A stretch of 64,000 nucleotides of DNA from the NCBI GenBank assembly GCA_000720375.1, contig JOAA01000003.1:620001-684000 (forward strand). The letters run 5' to 3'. This document shows positions 51,366 to 60,311 of this stretch, piece by piece (within the stretch, counting starts at the first letter, position 1; every line of letters begins with the position of its first letter). A program made the position numbers and the translations under genes. The notes beneath the pieces were generated by a model. That model was given only the letters and a program-made list of their open reading frames with translations, had not been told where the DNA came from and ran no database searches. Source of the DNA: Rhodococcus rhodnii (GTDB taxonomy: Bacteria; Actinomycetota; Actinomycetes; Mycobacteriales; Pseudonocardiaceae).

Positions 51366-52660
51366 ACGACCGCGCCGTCCCTGGCAACGATCTTGCCGCC
51401 GATCATGACCATGCGGACATTGTCGAGGTTTCCCGGATCCGTCACCACCAGATCCGCGATCGCGCCCGGTACGACACGGCCGCGCCGAGGCGCCAGCCCG
51501 GGAATGGCGTCCGCGACATTGGCCGTCGCCATCGCGATGGCCGCGGGCAGGCTCACCACCCCGGCTTTGGTAGCCCGGTCGATGGCCAGCAGGATCGGAT
51601 CGTGATGGCCGCCCGCGTAGTCGGTCGAGATCGTGTCCACCAACCCGGCCTCGAACAGCGCGAAGAGCAGTTCCGGCCCGGTGGTCAGCCGTCGCGCGCC
51701 AAAGGTGTCCAAAGTAGACACGTCGACGATCGCGCCCATCTCCTTGAGCCGTTCCGCGTGTTCCAGGGCCTCACGCAGGTCGAAGCTGGAGTGGTTGGAG
51801 TGGCCCGCGATCAACCGCACGCCGGTCGCGGCGACGGCGGCGACCTGGGTCATCGACGCTGCCGCGTTGTGCACCAACACCGGCACGTCGAGCCGACCGG
51901 CCAAATCGGCCGCCTCGGCGATACCTCGCAACGCCACGTCGAAAGCAGGCAACACGATGCCCGAAACGATCTCACGGACGTCCTCGACCGACAGCTTGCC
52001 GACAAGTCCAGCCTGTTGAAGCGCTTCCGCCACCGCGTCCCGGTCGAAGGCTGAAGCCGAGATGTGCCTGCCAAGCACCGCGATCTTCAAGGCATTCGCC
52101 TGGCGCGGCGTGATCGTCACACCGGTCCGTTTCTCGATCTCGGCGGGGATGTACATGTAGCTCGCGCCACCGCCGCCGAGCGTGTGCCCAGCCCCGATCT
52201 CCCCGAGGGCGACCGCACCCGCCGCGATCGCTTGCCGTGCGGTGAAAGCACGGTTGGCTTCGGTCAGGCCACCGCCGTCGGCGATGGTCGCGGCTTCCAG
52301 ACACGCGGGTGTGTTGCAGGAAGCCAGTTTGACGTTGATCGGATGTGTTTCCTCTGCGGGAAGGGCGAACCCGTCGACGCAGAGGACCGTGGTCGTTCCT
52401 TCCACCAGGTGCCGATCGAGGTTGGCCCGTACCTGCTCGCCTCTTAGACCTTCATGTCCACTCGGGAACAACGGACCGTACGCGGTGCCGTGGGTATGGT
52501 TGTTGATCAGCCCAGGAATCACCAACATTCCGGTGCTTTCCGCCTCGGAAGGGCGGATCTCACGAACAGTGTCGCCTTCGATGACGATGTCGACGTTGTG
52601 CCGCTGCGGCGTTCCCTGCCCGTCGATCAGGTCGTAGCCCTGCAGAACCGTGGTACTCAT
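51362..52660 (-). CDS. Amidohydrolase (metal-dependent hydrolase superfamily)
   Basis: 432 residues. LVIPGLINNHTHGTAYG holds the HxH metal site; further ligands are in LVHNAA, AGHSNHSSFD and STDYAGG (catalytic Asp region). The C-terminal strand PGAIADLVVTDPGNLDNVRM is typical. NHTHG in place of DxHxH, and the HN in LVHNAA, suggest a variant metal site. Overlaps both neighbours by 4 bp. Coupled to an amine-oxidase-like flavoprotein, it may act on the product or precursor of that reaction; substrate unknown. Confidence 0.88.
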   Translation of the reverse strand: MSTTVLQGYDLIDGQGTPQRHNVDIVIEGDTVREIRPSEAESTGMLVIPGLINNHTHGTAYGPLFPSGHEGLRGEQVRANLDRHLVEGTTTVLCVDGFALPAEETHPINVKLASCNTPACLEAATIADGGGLTEANRAFTARQAIAAGAVALGEIGAGHTLGGGGASYMYIPAEIEKRTGVTITPRQANALKIAVLGRHISASAFDRDAVAEALQQAGLVGKLSVEDVREIVSGIVLPAFDVALRGIAEAADLAGRLDVPVLVHNAAASMTQVAAVAATGVRLIAGHSNHSSFDLREALEHAERLKEMGAIVDVSTLDTFGARRLTTGPELLFALFEAGLVDTISTDYAGGHHDPILLAIDRATKAGVVSLPAAIAMATANVADAIPGLAPRRGRVVPGAIADLVVTDPGNLDNVRMVMIGGKIVARDGAVV

Positions 52661-53679
52661 AGCCGCTCGAATCGGAAGTTCGCCAGCTCGTCGCTGCGGT
52701 CCTCGCCAAGCACTTCGCCCGCGACCAGGTCGCCGACGTGCACACAGAGCGTCGCGGCGCTGTGCGAAACGGCGAAATGGAAGTTGGGCAGTTCCAGCAC
52801 GCGTCCCAGCACCGGCTTGCCATCGAGCGGGATCGGCCGCTTGCCGACCCGGACGCTTTCGATTGTCGCCCCGCGGATCCCTGGATACACCTCACAGGCG
52901 GCCGCCAGCACGTTCGCCGGATCGTCGTCGTCTTTGCCGTGCAACAACAATCGTCCGCCACCGTCTGGCCGAACATGCACGTGCGGTGCGTGGATCACGC
53001 GCGACACCGAAACCGCGACCGGCGAGGTGTACACGAGCACACCAGGCTTGTTGCGCATCGGAAAGCTCAATCCGGCCAGTTCAGCGATCTTGCTCGCTTG
53101 CGGGCCCGCGCAGTTCACGACCGCGTCGGAGGTGATTTTCCTTCCCGAAGCCAGGTGGACCGAACGCACTCGTCCCGCTGCTATCTCCAGGTTGGTGACG
53201 GCATCGCCGCGTACCACCTCATTCGCCGTGGTCAGCAGATGAGCGATCATCCTGGTCGGCTCGATCCAGCCTTCACGCGGGAAGTAGGCGATTTCGTCGT
53301 CTGGAAGCACCGAGGGATCGATGTCCGGCTCCAGGCGTAGCGCCTCCGACCGGTTGAGCCAGTGCGCTTCGTAGCCGTAGTAGTGAAGTCCCGCGACCCG
53401 CTGCCGCAACCGTTCCGTGTCGCCGACGACCCACTCCAGGTTGCCGGTCTCGTGATACCAGTCGCCGGCCATCTTCCGATGGGCTTCCATCCCGGCGACG
53501 TTCAGATCGTGGTACTCCCTGGGCTGCTTGCCGCACGAGTTCGTCCAGGAGAACGTCGCCCCGGAAGTGCCGCTCGCTGGTGCGCCGGCGTCCACGACCG
53601 TGACGCTCGCACCTCGCTTCGTCAACGCGGCCGCCACCGCCGCACCGTAGACACCTGCACCGATGACAACCACGTCCAT
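52657..53679 (-). CDS. FAD-dependent oxidoreductase (DAO family)
   Basis: 340 residues. Dinucleotide motif VVIGAGVYGAAVAAALTKRG, SGTSGATFSWTNS, EPTRMIAHLL, VNCAGPQASKIAEL, and the C-terminal LPNFHFAVSHSAATL. The family oxidises amino acids or secondary amines. Good ribosome site (CAGGAGGTCGGC). First gene of the operon with amidohydrolase and LacI; promoter/operator directly upstream. Confidence 0.9.
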   Translation of the reverse strand: MDVVVIGAGVYGAAVAAALTKRGASVTVVDAGAPASGTSGATFSWTNSCGKQPREYHDLNVAGMEAHRKMAGDWYHETGNLEWVVGDTERLRQRVAGLHYYGYEAHWLNRSEALRLEPDIDPSVLPDDEIAYFPREGWIEPTRMIAHLLTTANEVVRGDAVTNLEIAAGRVRSVHLASGRKITSDAVVNCAGPQASKIAELAGLSFPMRNKPGVLVYTSPVAVSVSRVIHAPHVHVRPDGGGRLLLHGKDDDDPANVLAAACEVYPGIRGATIESVRVGKRPIPLDGKPVLGRVLELPNFHFAVSHSAATLCVHVGDLVAGEVLGEDRSDELANFRFERL

Positions 53680-53705
53680 GCCGACCTCCTGCAGGTCAGA
53701 AGTGG

Positions 53706-53732
53706 TGTAACTAGTTGCTGTAACTAGTTACA
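53706..53732. promoter_or_regulatory. Operator with repeated TGTAACTAGTT, probable LacI site
   Basis: A perfect 14-bp palindrome TGTAACTAGTTACA (53719-53732) is preceded by a half-matching copy TGTAACTAGTT (53706-53716), 13 bp out of phase. It is 27-54 bp upstream of the FAD oxidoreductase start. AT-rich relative to its surroundings. Confidence 0.6.
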
Positions 53733-53790
53733 CGATAGGACCGGGACACCGCCCGGGTCAATGCTGAGCGGCACCCGTTCGCTCGTCTGA

Positions 53791-54798
53791 TCAACGAAGG
53801 CTCCCTGGCGGCGGCGCCGCGATGTTCACCTCGGGCGGCACGTCTTGCGTCGACGTCATGCCGTTGAACTTGGTGCCTCCGTAGTACGTCGCGCCGTCAA
53901 ACCTGGTGTGCCCGGCGAACTTCACGCCGCCGAAATGGGTATCCCAGGGGAAGTCCGCGCCGGCGAACGAGGCGTCCCCGGCGAACTCCGCGCCGCTGAA
54001 CACGGCGGTCAACCTGAACTTCGCGCCTAGCCAGGCGTTTCCGACGAACTTCGCCCGAGTGAACTTCGCTGTGTCCACGCAGCAGTGGTCGAAGTTGAAG
54101 TCGATGAGGGTCGCGCCGGAAAGATCAAGATTCATGAGATTCCAGAACTGCTCTCGAGGCGGCTCGTCCAAGGGAGGCGTGAAGTAGCTCCAGTCGTGGG
54201 GCGTGAGGTGGGTTCCGAGGATGACTTGGGCGGTGAGCCGGACTTCACGCTCCTGAACGCGTTGCTCATGGGCTTGGCTTGTCTCGGCGTCGACATCGTC
54301 GGGGAGTTTGTCCTCAGGAAGTGTGTACGGCATCCGTAGGTAGGCGCAGATCACGTTGACGATGGTCTGCCGCAGTTTCGGGGTGTCCTGGGCAAGGCGT
54401 TCCAGGGCGTACAGCCCAGCCAACCGGACAGGGGCTTTGTCCGAGCCGAGTTGGTCCGCAGCCTTGACGTACAGCTCGGTGATCCGCTTCTCGGTGGCAT
54501 CGATCCGGGCGTCCTGAGCCGCCTCGTGCTTCAGTTCCAGCTCTAGCTCGGTGGAGCGTTGTCGGCGCGCGGCCAGAAGCAGCGCGACAGCACCGCCAGC
54601 GCCGACCACGAGGGTGCCAGCTGTACGGATCGCGTCCAACTGAGTCGTGCCTATCCTGAGCGCCAGCAGCAACCAGATCGCGCTGCCAGCGATGAGGGCG
54701 AGGAGTGCGGCGCCGATCACGATGGCGCGCTTCGTCAATGCCTTGCCCCGGGACACGGTTGCTGGCAGGTTGTCGGACTGCTCCGGGCGATCGCTCAC
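53791..54798 (-). CDS. Membrane-anchored pentapeptide-repeat protein
   Basis: 335 residues. Two transmembrane helices (~25-47, ~58-78), a coiled-coil-like charged region (~80-115, ELELELKHEAAQDARIDATE), a helical domain, and C-terminal pentapeptide repeats (~215-320: SGATLIDFNFD, FTRAKFVGNAWLGAKFRL, FSGAEFAGDASFAGADF). Pentapeptide-repeat proteins form a right-handed quadrilateral helix. The membrane-anchored form is common in actinobacteria with unknown role. GTG 54798 is the start. Confidence 0.88.
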   Translation of the reverse strand: MSDRPEQSDNLPATVSRGKALTKRAIVIGAALLALIAGSAIWLLLALRIGTTQLDAIRTAGTLVVGAGGAVALLLAARRQRSTELELELKHEAAQDARIDATEKRITELYVKAADQLGSDKAPVRLAGLYALERLAQDTPKLRQTIVNVICAYLRMPYTLPEDKLPDDVDAETSQAHEQRVQEREVRLTAQVILGTHLTPHDWSYFTPPLDEPPREQFWNLMNLDLSGATLIDFNFDHCCVDTAKFTRAKFVGNAWLGAKFRLTAVFSGAEFAGDASFAGADFPWDTHFGGVKFAGHTRFDGATYYGGTKFNGMTSTQDVPPEVNIAAPPPGSLR

Positions 54799-54876
54799 AC
54801 CTCACCATCGCGCCGGGCCGTTCCAACGCAACGCCTCCAACGACACCGCGCGCAGACGCGGCGCAAGTGTCACCGA

Positions 54877-55479
54877 CTAATCGCGTGCGAGCCACGTGCC
54901 GACGCAGGCCTCGTTCCCCTCGGCATCCGCGAGCACCCACCAAGACGGCGCGAACTCGTCGGTGACCAACCGTCCGCCGGCGGCAATCGCAGCCGCGACC
55001 CGCGCCTCACCTTGATCGTGCGGCACGTAGACGTCCACATGGATCCGGTTGGGCCGGGTGTCCGTTTGCTGAAACCACAACGACGGCCCACTGCGACGCG
55101 GGTCGACCAAGTCCTCGTCACCCCAGTCGGTGTAGCCGAGAACCGCACGCCAGAACGGAATCACCTCAGGAATACCGAGCGCATCGATCGCAACCTGAAC
55201 CCGTTGCGGCACAGCAGGAACGGACTCGAACCCCAATCCCCGCGCCACCGCAGAAATCTGCCGCGCCAACTCGGCGTCGGGCTCAGTCAACCGCACCGTC
55301 ACACTGTCCGGCCGAATGTCGACATCGGCAGGCAAACCCTCAAGCATCGGACAAACGGCCTGGGCGAAATGGGCCCCGGCGACGAACGACCCGGTCACGA
55401 AGTGGGCACACGCCCCACCACCGACCAGCACACGCCAATCCTCGACACCTTGGCATTCATGGAACTCCCGTGCTCGCAT
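54877..55479 (-). CDS. Pterin-dehydratase-like plus VOC-domain protein
   Basis: 200 residues. Residues ~5-75 (FHECQGVEDWRVLVGGGACA, HFAQAVCPMLEGLPADVDIR) look like a pterin-4a-carbinolamine dehydratase-like module. Residues ~95-200 (VQVAIDALGIPEVIPFWRAV, SLWFQQTD, RIHVDVYVPHDQ, WWVLADAEGNEACV) form a VOC/glyoxalase module. Fusions of this kind are seen in actinobacteria without known function. The catalytic HHP motif of true dehydratases is not evident. Confidence 0.8.
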   Translation of the reverse strand: MRAREFHECQGVEDWRVLVGGGACAHFVTGSFVAGAHFAQAVCPMLEGLPADVDIRPDSVTVRLTEPDAELARQISAVARGLGFESVPAVPQRVQVAIDALGIPEVIPFWRAVLGYTDWGDEDLVDPRRSGPSLWFQQTDTRPNRIHVDVYVPHDQGEARVAAAIAAGGRLVTDEFAPSWWVLADAEGNEACVGTWLARD

Positions 55480-55488
55480 GCTGCCGTA

Positions 55489-55524
55489 TTGTGCCCCCGA
55501 AGTGGTGACCCTTTGGGGGCACAA
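55489..55524. promoter_or_regulatory. Inverted repeat TTGTGCCCCC-N16-GGGGGCACAA
   Basis: Two perfect 10-bp arms begin 10 bp upstream of the VOC gene start codon. Could be an operator or a leader hairpin. Confidence 0.45.
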
Positions 55525-55587
55525 GAGGTTCAGCTGATGAACCGGTGGCCGCGTTGAGCAGAGTCGAGGCCAGGTCATCGGCTTCCG

Positions 55588-55709
55588 GCGAGTAGAGATC
55601 GGCACCCGGTTGTTCATCAGCCCGCGAACAGTCCAGTACCACCTGCGCAAGGTCTTCGCGAAACTAGACATCACCTCGCGCACGCAACTGGACCGAGTCA
55701 TGCTTGGGT
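55588..55709 (+). pseudogene. LuxR-type HTH remnant
   Basis: The plus strand reads [38 protein letters not shown] and a stop at 55709. This is the end of a LuxR helix-turn-helix, with no intact upstream gene. It overlaps the 3' end of the SDR gene on the other strand, so one of the two ends was probably created by a rearrangement. Confidence 0.6.
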
Positions 55710-56524
55710 AGACCGTAGGTTTGGGTGAGCTTGGCCGAGGTTTCGGCCTGGCCGGAGTGCGTGAGCACATCGGGGTCCGCGGCCAGAGCGGCGACCGCAC
55801 GACCAACAAACCTCGGTGACTCAGCGAGTCCGATGTCGAACACGCCCGCGCCTGGGATGTCGAGAACCCTGGTGCCGTCTTCGGTCGGACGGGCGGCGGC
55901 CTCCAGCAGTTCGGTTCGGACCAGGCCCGGCCACACCGACACGACGGCGATCTCGTGTGCCCGCAACTCGTGCGCCATGTCGGCGGTCAGCTTGTCCACC
56001 CCGGCCTTCCCGACGCCGTACACAACGTTGTGCGAGTACGTGGTCGCGCCTGGCGAGGAGATGTTGACGATCACCGCGGGCCGGTCAGCCTTCATCAGCA
56101 ATGGTACGGCGAAAACGCTTGCCACGTAGTGCGACCGCAATCCGATGTCGATCACCTGGTCCCACGCCTCGACCGGAAGCGTCCAGAATGGACGATTGAG
56201 CCACGGTGCGATGTCGGCGGCGGAGAAGACGTTGTTCACCAGTATGTCCAGGCGGCCGTGCTCGGCTTCAAGCCTCGCGAAGACCGCTTTGACCTGGTCG
56301 TCGTCGCGGTGATCGCACGCGATGGCGATGCCTTGCCCGCCAAGCGCGGTGACTTCCGCGGCGGTCTCGGCGATCGTGCCGGGAAGTGGTCCCGCTGTGA
56401 CGGTTCGGCCGGTGAGGTAGACGACCGCGCCCGCAGCACCGAGCTCAAGCGCGATTCCCTTGCCCACACCCCGGCTCGCGCCGGTCACGACGGCGACTTT
56501 GCCCGCCAAAGGTGCACTCATCAT
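55664..56524 (-). CDS. Short-chain dehydrogenase/reductase
   Basis: 286 residues from ATG 56524: [35 protein letters not shown] (NNxF rather than NNAG), [20 protein letters not shown]. The NNVF variant and [11 protein letters not shown] match the DHRS1-like SDR group. The C-terminal ~10 residues are encoded by the antisense of the LuxR remnant and may be non-native. The ribosome site is weak. Confidence 0.88.
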   Translation of the reverse strand: MMSAPLAGKVAVVTGASRGVGKGIALELGAAGAVVYLTGRTVTAGPLPGTIAETAAEVTALGGQGIAIACDHRDDDQVKAVFARLEAEHGRLDILVNNVFSAADIAPWLNRPFWTLPVEAWDQVIDIGLRSHYVASVFAVPLLMKADRPAVIVNISSPGATTYSHNVVYGVGKAGVDKLTADMAHELRAHEIAVVSVWPGLVRTELLEAAARPTEDGTRVLDIPGAGVFDIGLAESPRFVGRAVAALAADPDVLTHSGQAETSAKLTQTYGLPKHDSVQLRARGDV

Positions 56525-56681
56525 TTCAGCGTATAGGCCTTCTGTTCGAGGTAGTTGCTGCCTGCCACGACAAGGAGCGGCGGTGTACCGCGCAGGGACA
56601 CGGCCCCGAAGTCCGCCCTGACGTGCCGTGAAGTGGCGTGCCAACGTGCCAGACTCGAGGTTCAATCCGAGGTGGTGGCTC

Positions 56682-56957
56682 ATGATCGCGCGAGTAGCAG
56701 TGTGGGAACCGATGCCCGACGACGACCGGCAGTGGGTGATCGACGCGGCCAAGGCAGTTCCCGGTGTGCTGAACGCGTACCACCTGGTCGACCCGGCCAC
56801 CGGAAACGGCCTGTCGGTCGCCTTCTTCGACGACGACGTGGACGCAGATGAGGTGAAAGCCGCGATCAGCCGGCGAGCCGAGGAGATCGGCTGGAACGAC
56901 GTCCCCCGCCCGTCCCCGAAGTCCGAAACCTTCTACCGCGTGATCCGCAACGGCTGA
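56682..56957 (+). CDS. Small protein with ABM/ferredoxin-like fold, unknown function
   Basis: 91 residues: ARVAVWEPMPDDDRQWVIDA, AYHLVDPATGNGLSVAFFDD, ETFYRVIRNG. The beta-alpha-beta pattern recalls antibiotic-biosynthesis-monooxygenase-like small domains. GAGGTGG precedes the ATG. Confidence 0.7.
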   Translation: MIARVAVWEPMPDDDRQWVIDAAKAVPGVLNAYHLVDPATGNGLSVAFFDDDVDADEVKAAISRRAEEIGWNDVPRPSPKSETFYRVIRNG

Positions 56958-56969
56958 CCCACGCGAGCG

Positions 56970-57002
56970 ATCGGCCACCTGCCGTCGTGACAGATGGCCG
57001 AT
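56970..57002. terminator. Hairpin between convergent genes
   Basis: ATCGGCCA (56970-56977) pairs with TGGCCGAT (56995-57002), between the small protein stop and the epoxide hydrolase stop. Confidence 0.5.
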
Positions 57003-57012
57003 GGAGTCCGGG

Positions 57013-58140
57013 TCAGGCGCGGAAGAACGTCCGCAGGTCCTCGACGAGGACGTCCGGGCGCTCCATCGCCGCGAAGTGCCCGCCGTCGGGAAACTCCGAC
57101 CAGTGCACGATGTTCGAGTTGTCCCGCTCGGCGAAGGCCCGGATCGTCTTGAAGTCGTCGGCGAAGACCGCGACGCCGGTACGCGACGGGTTCACCATCG
57201 GCTCGTGGCCCGCCCTGCCCTCTTCGAAGTGGTAGCGGCCGGCGGTCGCCTGGGTGTTGGTGAACCAGTAAAGCGAGACCTGGGTCAGGATCTGGTCCGT
57301 CGTGACGAGGCTCGTCCCGTTGCCGAAGTTGTTGAACAGTTCGCTGTACGCGAGCTGCCCGACCGGCGAATCGGCGATGGCGGCCCCGATGGTCTGCGGG
57401 CGCGTCGCGTTCATCTGGTTGTAGCCGCCGACGGACTGGAACCACTCGAGGTGCTGGAGCGCGGCGTGGTCCTTCGGCTCGAGCTTCTCGAACTCCGCCG
57501 GGTCGCCTGAGGGGAACGAGAAAAGCTGCAGCACGTGCAGGCCGAGGAAGCCCTCCGGCTGCATGAGCCCGAGCTCGCGGGAGATCATCGCGCCGCCGTC
57601 GCTGCCATGCGAGCCGTACGAGTCGTACCCGAGACGTCGCATCAGCTTGTCGAACGTCTCCGCCACTTTCCGCATGGTCCAGCCGCGGCCGGTGAGCGGC
57701 GTGCTGTAGCCGAAGCCGGGGATCGACGGCACCACGACCGAGAACGCGTCGGCCGCGTCACCGCCGTGCGCGACCGGGTCGGTGAGCGGGCCGATCAACT
57801 CGAGGTAGTCGGCGAACGAGCCCGGGTAGGTGTGCAGTAGCAGCAACGGAGTCGCGTTGTCCTCTTTGGACGGTAGGTGGACGAAGTGGACGTTCTGCCC
57901 GTCGATCTCGGTGAGGTAGTGGGGAAACTCGTTCATCCGCGCTTGCTGCGCGCTCCAGTCGAACTTGGTTCGCCAGTAGTCGACCGTCTCGCTGAGGTAG
58001 CTGTTCGGGGTGCCGTACTCCCAGTCGTCGGTGGGTGCCGGCCGCGGCAGCCTCGTGCGAGCGAGGCGCTCGTTGAGGTCGTCCAGGTCGGTCTGGGGAA
58101 CGTCGATGCGGAAGGGGCGGATCTCGCTGTTGTTCGTCAT
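57013..58140 (-). CDS. Epoxide hydrolase (EHN domain, microsomal type)
   Basis: 375 residues. Epoxide-hydrolase N-terminal domain (~5-112: IRPFRIDVPQTDLDDLNERL, YWRTKFDWSAQQARMNEFPH), HTYPGS at 103-108 in place of the usual HGWPGS, nucleophile Asp181 in GSHGSDGGA, and catalytic His in PDGGHFAAMERP. Divergent from a WYL regulator over a perfect palindrome, which probably governs both. Confidence 0.93.
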   Translation of the reverse strand: MTNNSEIRPFRIDVPQTDLDDLNERLARTRLPRPAPTDDWEYGTPNSYLSETVDYWRTKFDWSAQQARMNEFPHYLTEIDGQNVHFVHLPSKEDNATPLLLLHTYPGSFADYLELIGPLTDPVAHGGDAADAFSVVVPSIPGFGYSTPLTGRGWTMRKVAETFDKLMRRLGYDSYGSHGSDGGAMISRELGLMQPEGFLGLHVLQLFSFPSGDPAEFEKLEPKDHAALQHLEWFQSVGGYNQMNATRPQTIGAAIADSPVGQLAYSELFNNFGNGTSLVTTDQILTQVSLYWFTNTQATAGRYHFEEGRAGHEPMVNPSRTGVAVFADDFKTIRAFAERDNSNIVHWSEFPDGGHFAAMERPDVLVEDLRTFFRA

Positions 58141-58160
58141 GGCACAGACGTTAGAACCCT

Positions 58161-58183
58161 TATAGGAACATTAGGTTCCTATA
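58161..58183. promoter_or_regulatory. Operator TATAGGAAC-ATTAG-GTTCCTATA
   Basis: A perfect 9-bp inverted repeat in the 53-bp gap between the divergent epoxide hydrolase and WYL regulator genes; AT-rich. It ends 10 bp before the regulator start codon. Strong candidate site for that regulator. Confidence 0.75.
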
Positions 58184-58193
58184 TGATCGCCGG

Positions 58194-59201
58194 GTGCTCG
58201 AAACTTCGTCCCGGCTGCTCACCCTGCTGGCCCTGCTGCAGTCACGACCGGCGTGGCCGGGCTCTGAGCTGGCCGAACGGCTGGACGTCAGCGGGCGGAC
58301 GATCCGCAACGACATCGATCGGCTGCGCGAGCTGGGTTATCCGATCGAGGCCGTGCGCGGGCCCACCGGGTACTACCGCATGGGCGCCGGGGCGAAGCTG
58401 CCGCCGTTGCTACTCGACGACGAGGAAGCGGTGGCGGTCGCGATCGGGCTGAGGGCCGGCCGTGGGGTCGCGGGTATCGAGGACAGCGCCGCACGGGCGT
58501 TGACGAAACTCGAACAGGTGCTGCCCCACCGGCTACGGCGGCAGGTGACCGCAGTGCACGAAGCTGTTTCGGAAGGGCCGGCGAACACCGGCACCAACGT
58601 GGCGGATCCGGTGGTGGACGCGGCAGTGCTGGCGACTGTCGCGGCGGCGATCCGGGACTCGGAGCTGCTCCGCTTCGAGTACTCGGCCCCGGAGCGGACG
58701 GACAGCGCGCCGCGGCGCAACGACGCTTCGGCACCGTTCGGGGACTGGCCAGTGCTGGTGGAGCCGTACCGGCTGGTGAGCTGGGAGCGGCACTGGTACC
58801 TCGTCGCACGCGGAACAGAGACCGGCCAGTGGCACACCTACCGAGTCGACTGGATCTCGCTGCGGATGGCGACCAACCGCCGCTTCACGCCGACTCCATT
58901 CCCCGGCGGGGACTACACGAGCTTCGTCCTGCGCGATGTAGCCACCGCGGGCTGGAAGGTGCACGCCCGGATCACCGTGCTCGCCCCCGCGCAGGATGTG
59001 CTGGCGCGGATCAACCCGGCCGTCGGCGTGGTCGAGGCGGTGGACGAATCGACCTCGGTACTCGTGACCGGTGCGGACAGCCTGGAGATCATCGCGGTCT
59101 ACGTCGGAATGCTCGGTCTCGACTTCCACGTCACCGAGCCGCCCGGCCTGGTCGAGCACGTACGGACGCTCGGCGAGCGCTACCTCCGCGCCATCCGATG
59201 A
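58194..59201 (+). CDS. YafY-type WYL-domain transcriptional regulator
   Basis: 335 residues. N-terminal HTH (RLLTLLALLQSRPAWPGSEL, VSGRTIRNDIDRLRELGYPI), WYL domain (~150-230: LVEPYRLVSWERHWYLVARG) and WCX-like C-terminus (ARITVLAPAQDVLARINPAV). GTG 58194. DeoR/YafY-type regulators often control the divergent enzyme gene, here an epoxide hydrolase. Ends directly against the TetR gene. Confidence 0.92.
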   Translation: MLETSSRLLTLLALLQSRPAWPGSELAERLDVSGRTIRNDIDRLRELGYPIEAVRGPTGYYRMGAGAKLPPLLLDDEEAVAVAIGLRAGRGVAGIEDSAARALTKLEQVLPHRLRRQVTAVHEAVSEGPANTGTNVADPVVDAAVLATVAAAIRDSELLRFEYSAPERTDSAPRRNDASAPFGDWPVLVEPYRLVSWERHWYLVARGTETGQWHTYRVDWISLRMATNRRFTPTPFPGGDYTSFVLRDVATAGWKVHARITVLAPAQDVLARINPAVGVVEAVDESTSVLVTGADSLEIIAVYVGMLGLDFHVTEPPGLVEHVRTLGERYLRAIR

Positions 59202-59855
59202 CTATGACTTTCGGCGAGCTTCGAGCGCGTCCAGGATCAGGTCCAGGCCGTAGCCGAACTCGTTCGTGTGGTCGTAACCCGGCCGCAGGGCATGGTCGAC
59301 GATCATTTCCCTGAGGTACGGCAACTCATCCGCCGGCAAGTGCTCAAGCAGACCACCAGCCACTTCCTCGACATCATCGGGCGTCGTCATCGGCAGGTTC
59401 ACCTCCTGCAGGACATACCCGCTGATGTAGCTGTCGATGAGCGAGATCGCGTGCGCGGCCGTCGGCAGCGCAAACCCCGCCTCCCGCAGAACACCGAGGA
59501 CAGCGTTGTGGTGGCGTAGCGTCGCCAACCCAGGGTTACGACGGGAATCCATGAGCCCAAGAGCCCAACTGTGCCGCGACAGGACCGCACGCGCGGAGTA
59601 AGCACGTTCACGGATCGCGTCGCGCCAATCGTCGCAGTCGGCGCTAGGCAGCTTGATCGCCGCGAACACGGCATCGACCACGCCGTCGAGGATCGCGTCC
59701 TTGTTCGCGACGTGGTGGTAGAGCGACATCGCCTCCACGCCCAGTTCCTGCGCCACCCGTCGCATCGTGATCGCCACCGCGCCACCGCGATCCGCGACCT
59801 GGATGGCGGCCTCCAGCACACGGTCTCGACTGAGCGGTGGCCGTGGTGGTGACAC
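59202..59855 (-). CDS. TetR-family transcriptional regulator (TetR_C_1 type)
   Basis: 217 residues. HTH: LEAAIQVADRGGAVAITMRR and LGVEAMSLYHHVANKDAILD. The C-terminal domain starts DDWRDAIRERAYSARAVLSR, typical of the TetR class regulating efflux or small redox enzymes. GTG 59855. Divergent from the nitroreductase gene, with two CTTACATG-type palindromes between them. Confidence 0.93.
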   Translation of the reverse strand: MSPPRPPLSRDRVLEAAIQVADRGGAVAITMRRVAQELGVEAMSLYHHVANKDAILDGVVDAVFAAIKLPSADCDDWRDAIRERAYSARAVLSRHSWALGLMDSRRNPGLATLRHHNAVLGVLREAGFALPTAAHAISLIDSYISGYVLQEVNLPMTTPDDVEEVAGGLLEHLPADELPYLREMIVDHALRPGYDHTNEFGYGLDLILDALEARRKS

Positions 59856-59887
59856 GAAGACTCCAGGGGTGTAGGTGTGTTGACAAC

Positions 59888-59920
59888 CTTACATGCGTAA
59901 GTCAGCCTTACATGTGTAAG
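59888..59920. promoter_or_regulatory. Two TetR operators CTTAC-N4-GTAAG
   Basis: CTTACATGCGTAAG (59888-59901) and CTTACATGTGTAAG (59907-59920), 19 bp apart, between divergent TetR and nitroreductase genes. Confidence 0.75.
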
Positions 59921-59939
59921 GGACAAGGAGGACATTCCA

Positions 59940-60311
59940 ATGCCGATGCCAAAGTGGTTAACGCACGTGAACAAGCGCGTCTTCAACCCGGGCGCGATCG
60001 CCCGCGGGAAGAGACCGGTGCTGACCCACGTCGGGCGCACCTCGGGAACGACGTACCGCACGCCCCTCGACGCACACCCTGTCGACGGCGGCTATGTGTT
60101 CATCCTGGTGTACGGATCAAGATCGGACTGGGTGCGAAACGTCCTCGCAGCCGGCAGCGCGAAACTGAAAGTCGACGGACGGGAGGTGGAACTCGTAACC
60201 CCACGTCTCATCGGACAGGACGAAGCGTTCCAGGCCCTCTCAGCCGGCGTGACACGCCCACCAAAGCTGCTGCGCATCACCGAATTCCTCCGTGCAGACC
60301 TGCGCACCTGA
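59940..60311 (+). CDS. F420-dependent (DDN-type) nitroreductase-family protein
   Basis: 123 residues, a split beta-barrel: WLTHVNKRVFNPGAIARGKR, PVLTHVGRTSGTTYRTPLDA, VLVYGSRSDWVRNVLAAGSA. The HVGRxSGxxYRTPL motif belongs to deazaflavin (F420)-dependent nitroreductases. Strong AAGGAGGAC ribosome site. Probably repressed by the divergent TetR. Confidence 0.92.
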   Translation: MPMPKWLTHVNKRVFNPGAIARGKRPVLTHVGRTSGTTYRTPLDAHPVDGGYVFILVYGSRSDWVRNVLAAGSAKLKVDGREVELVTPRLIGQDEAFQALSAGVTRPPKLLRITEFLRADLRT

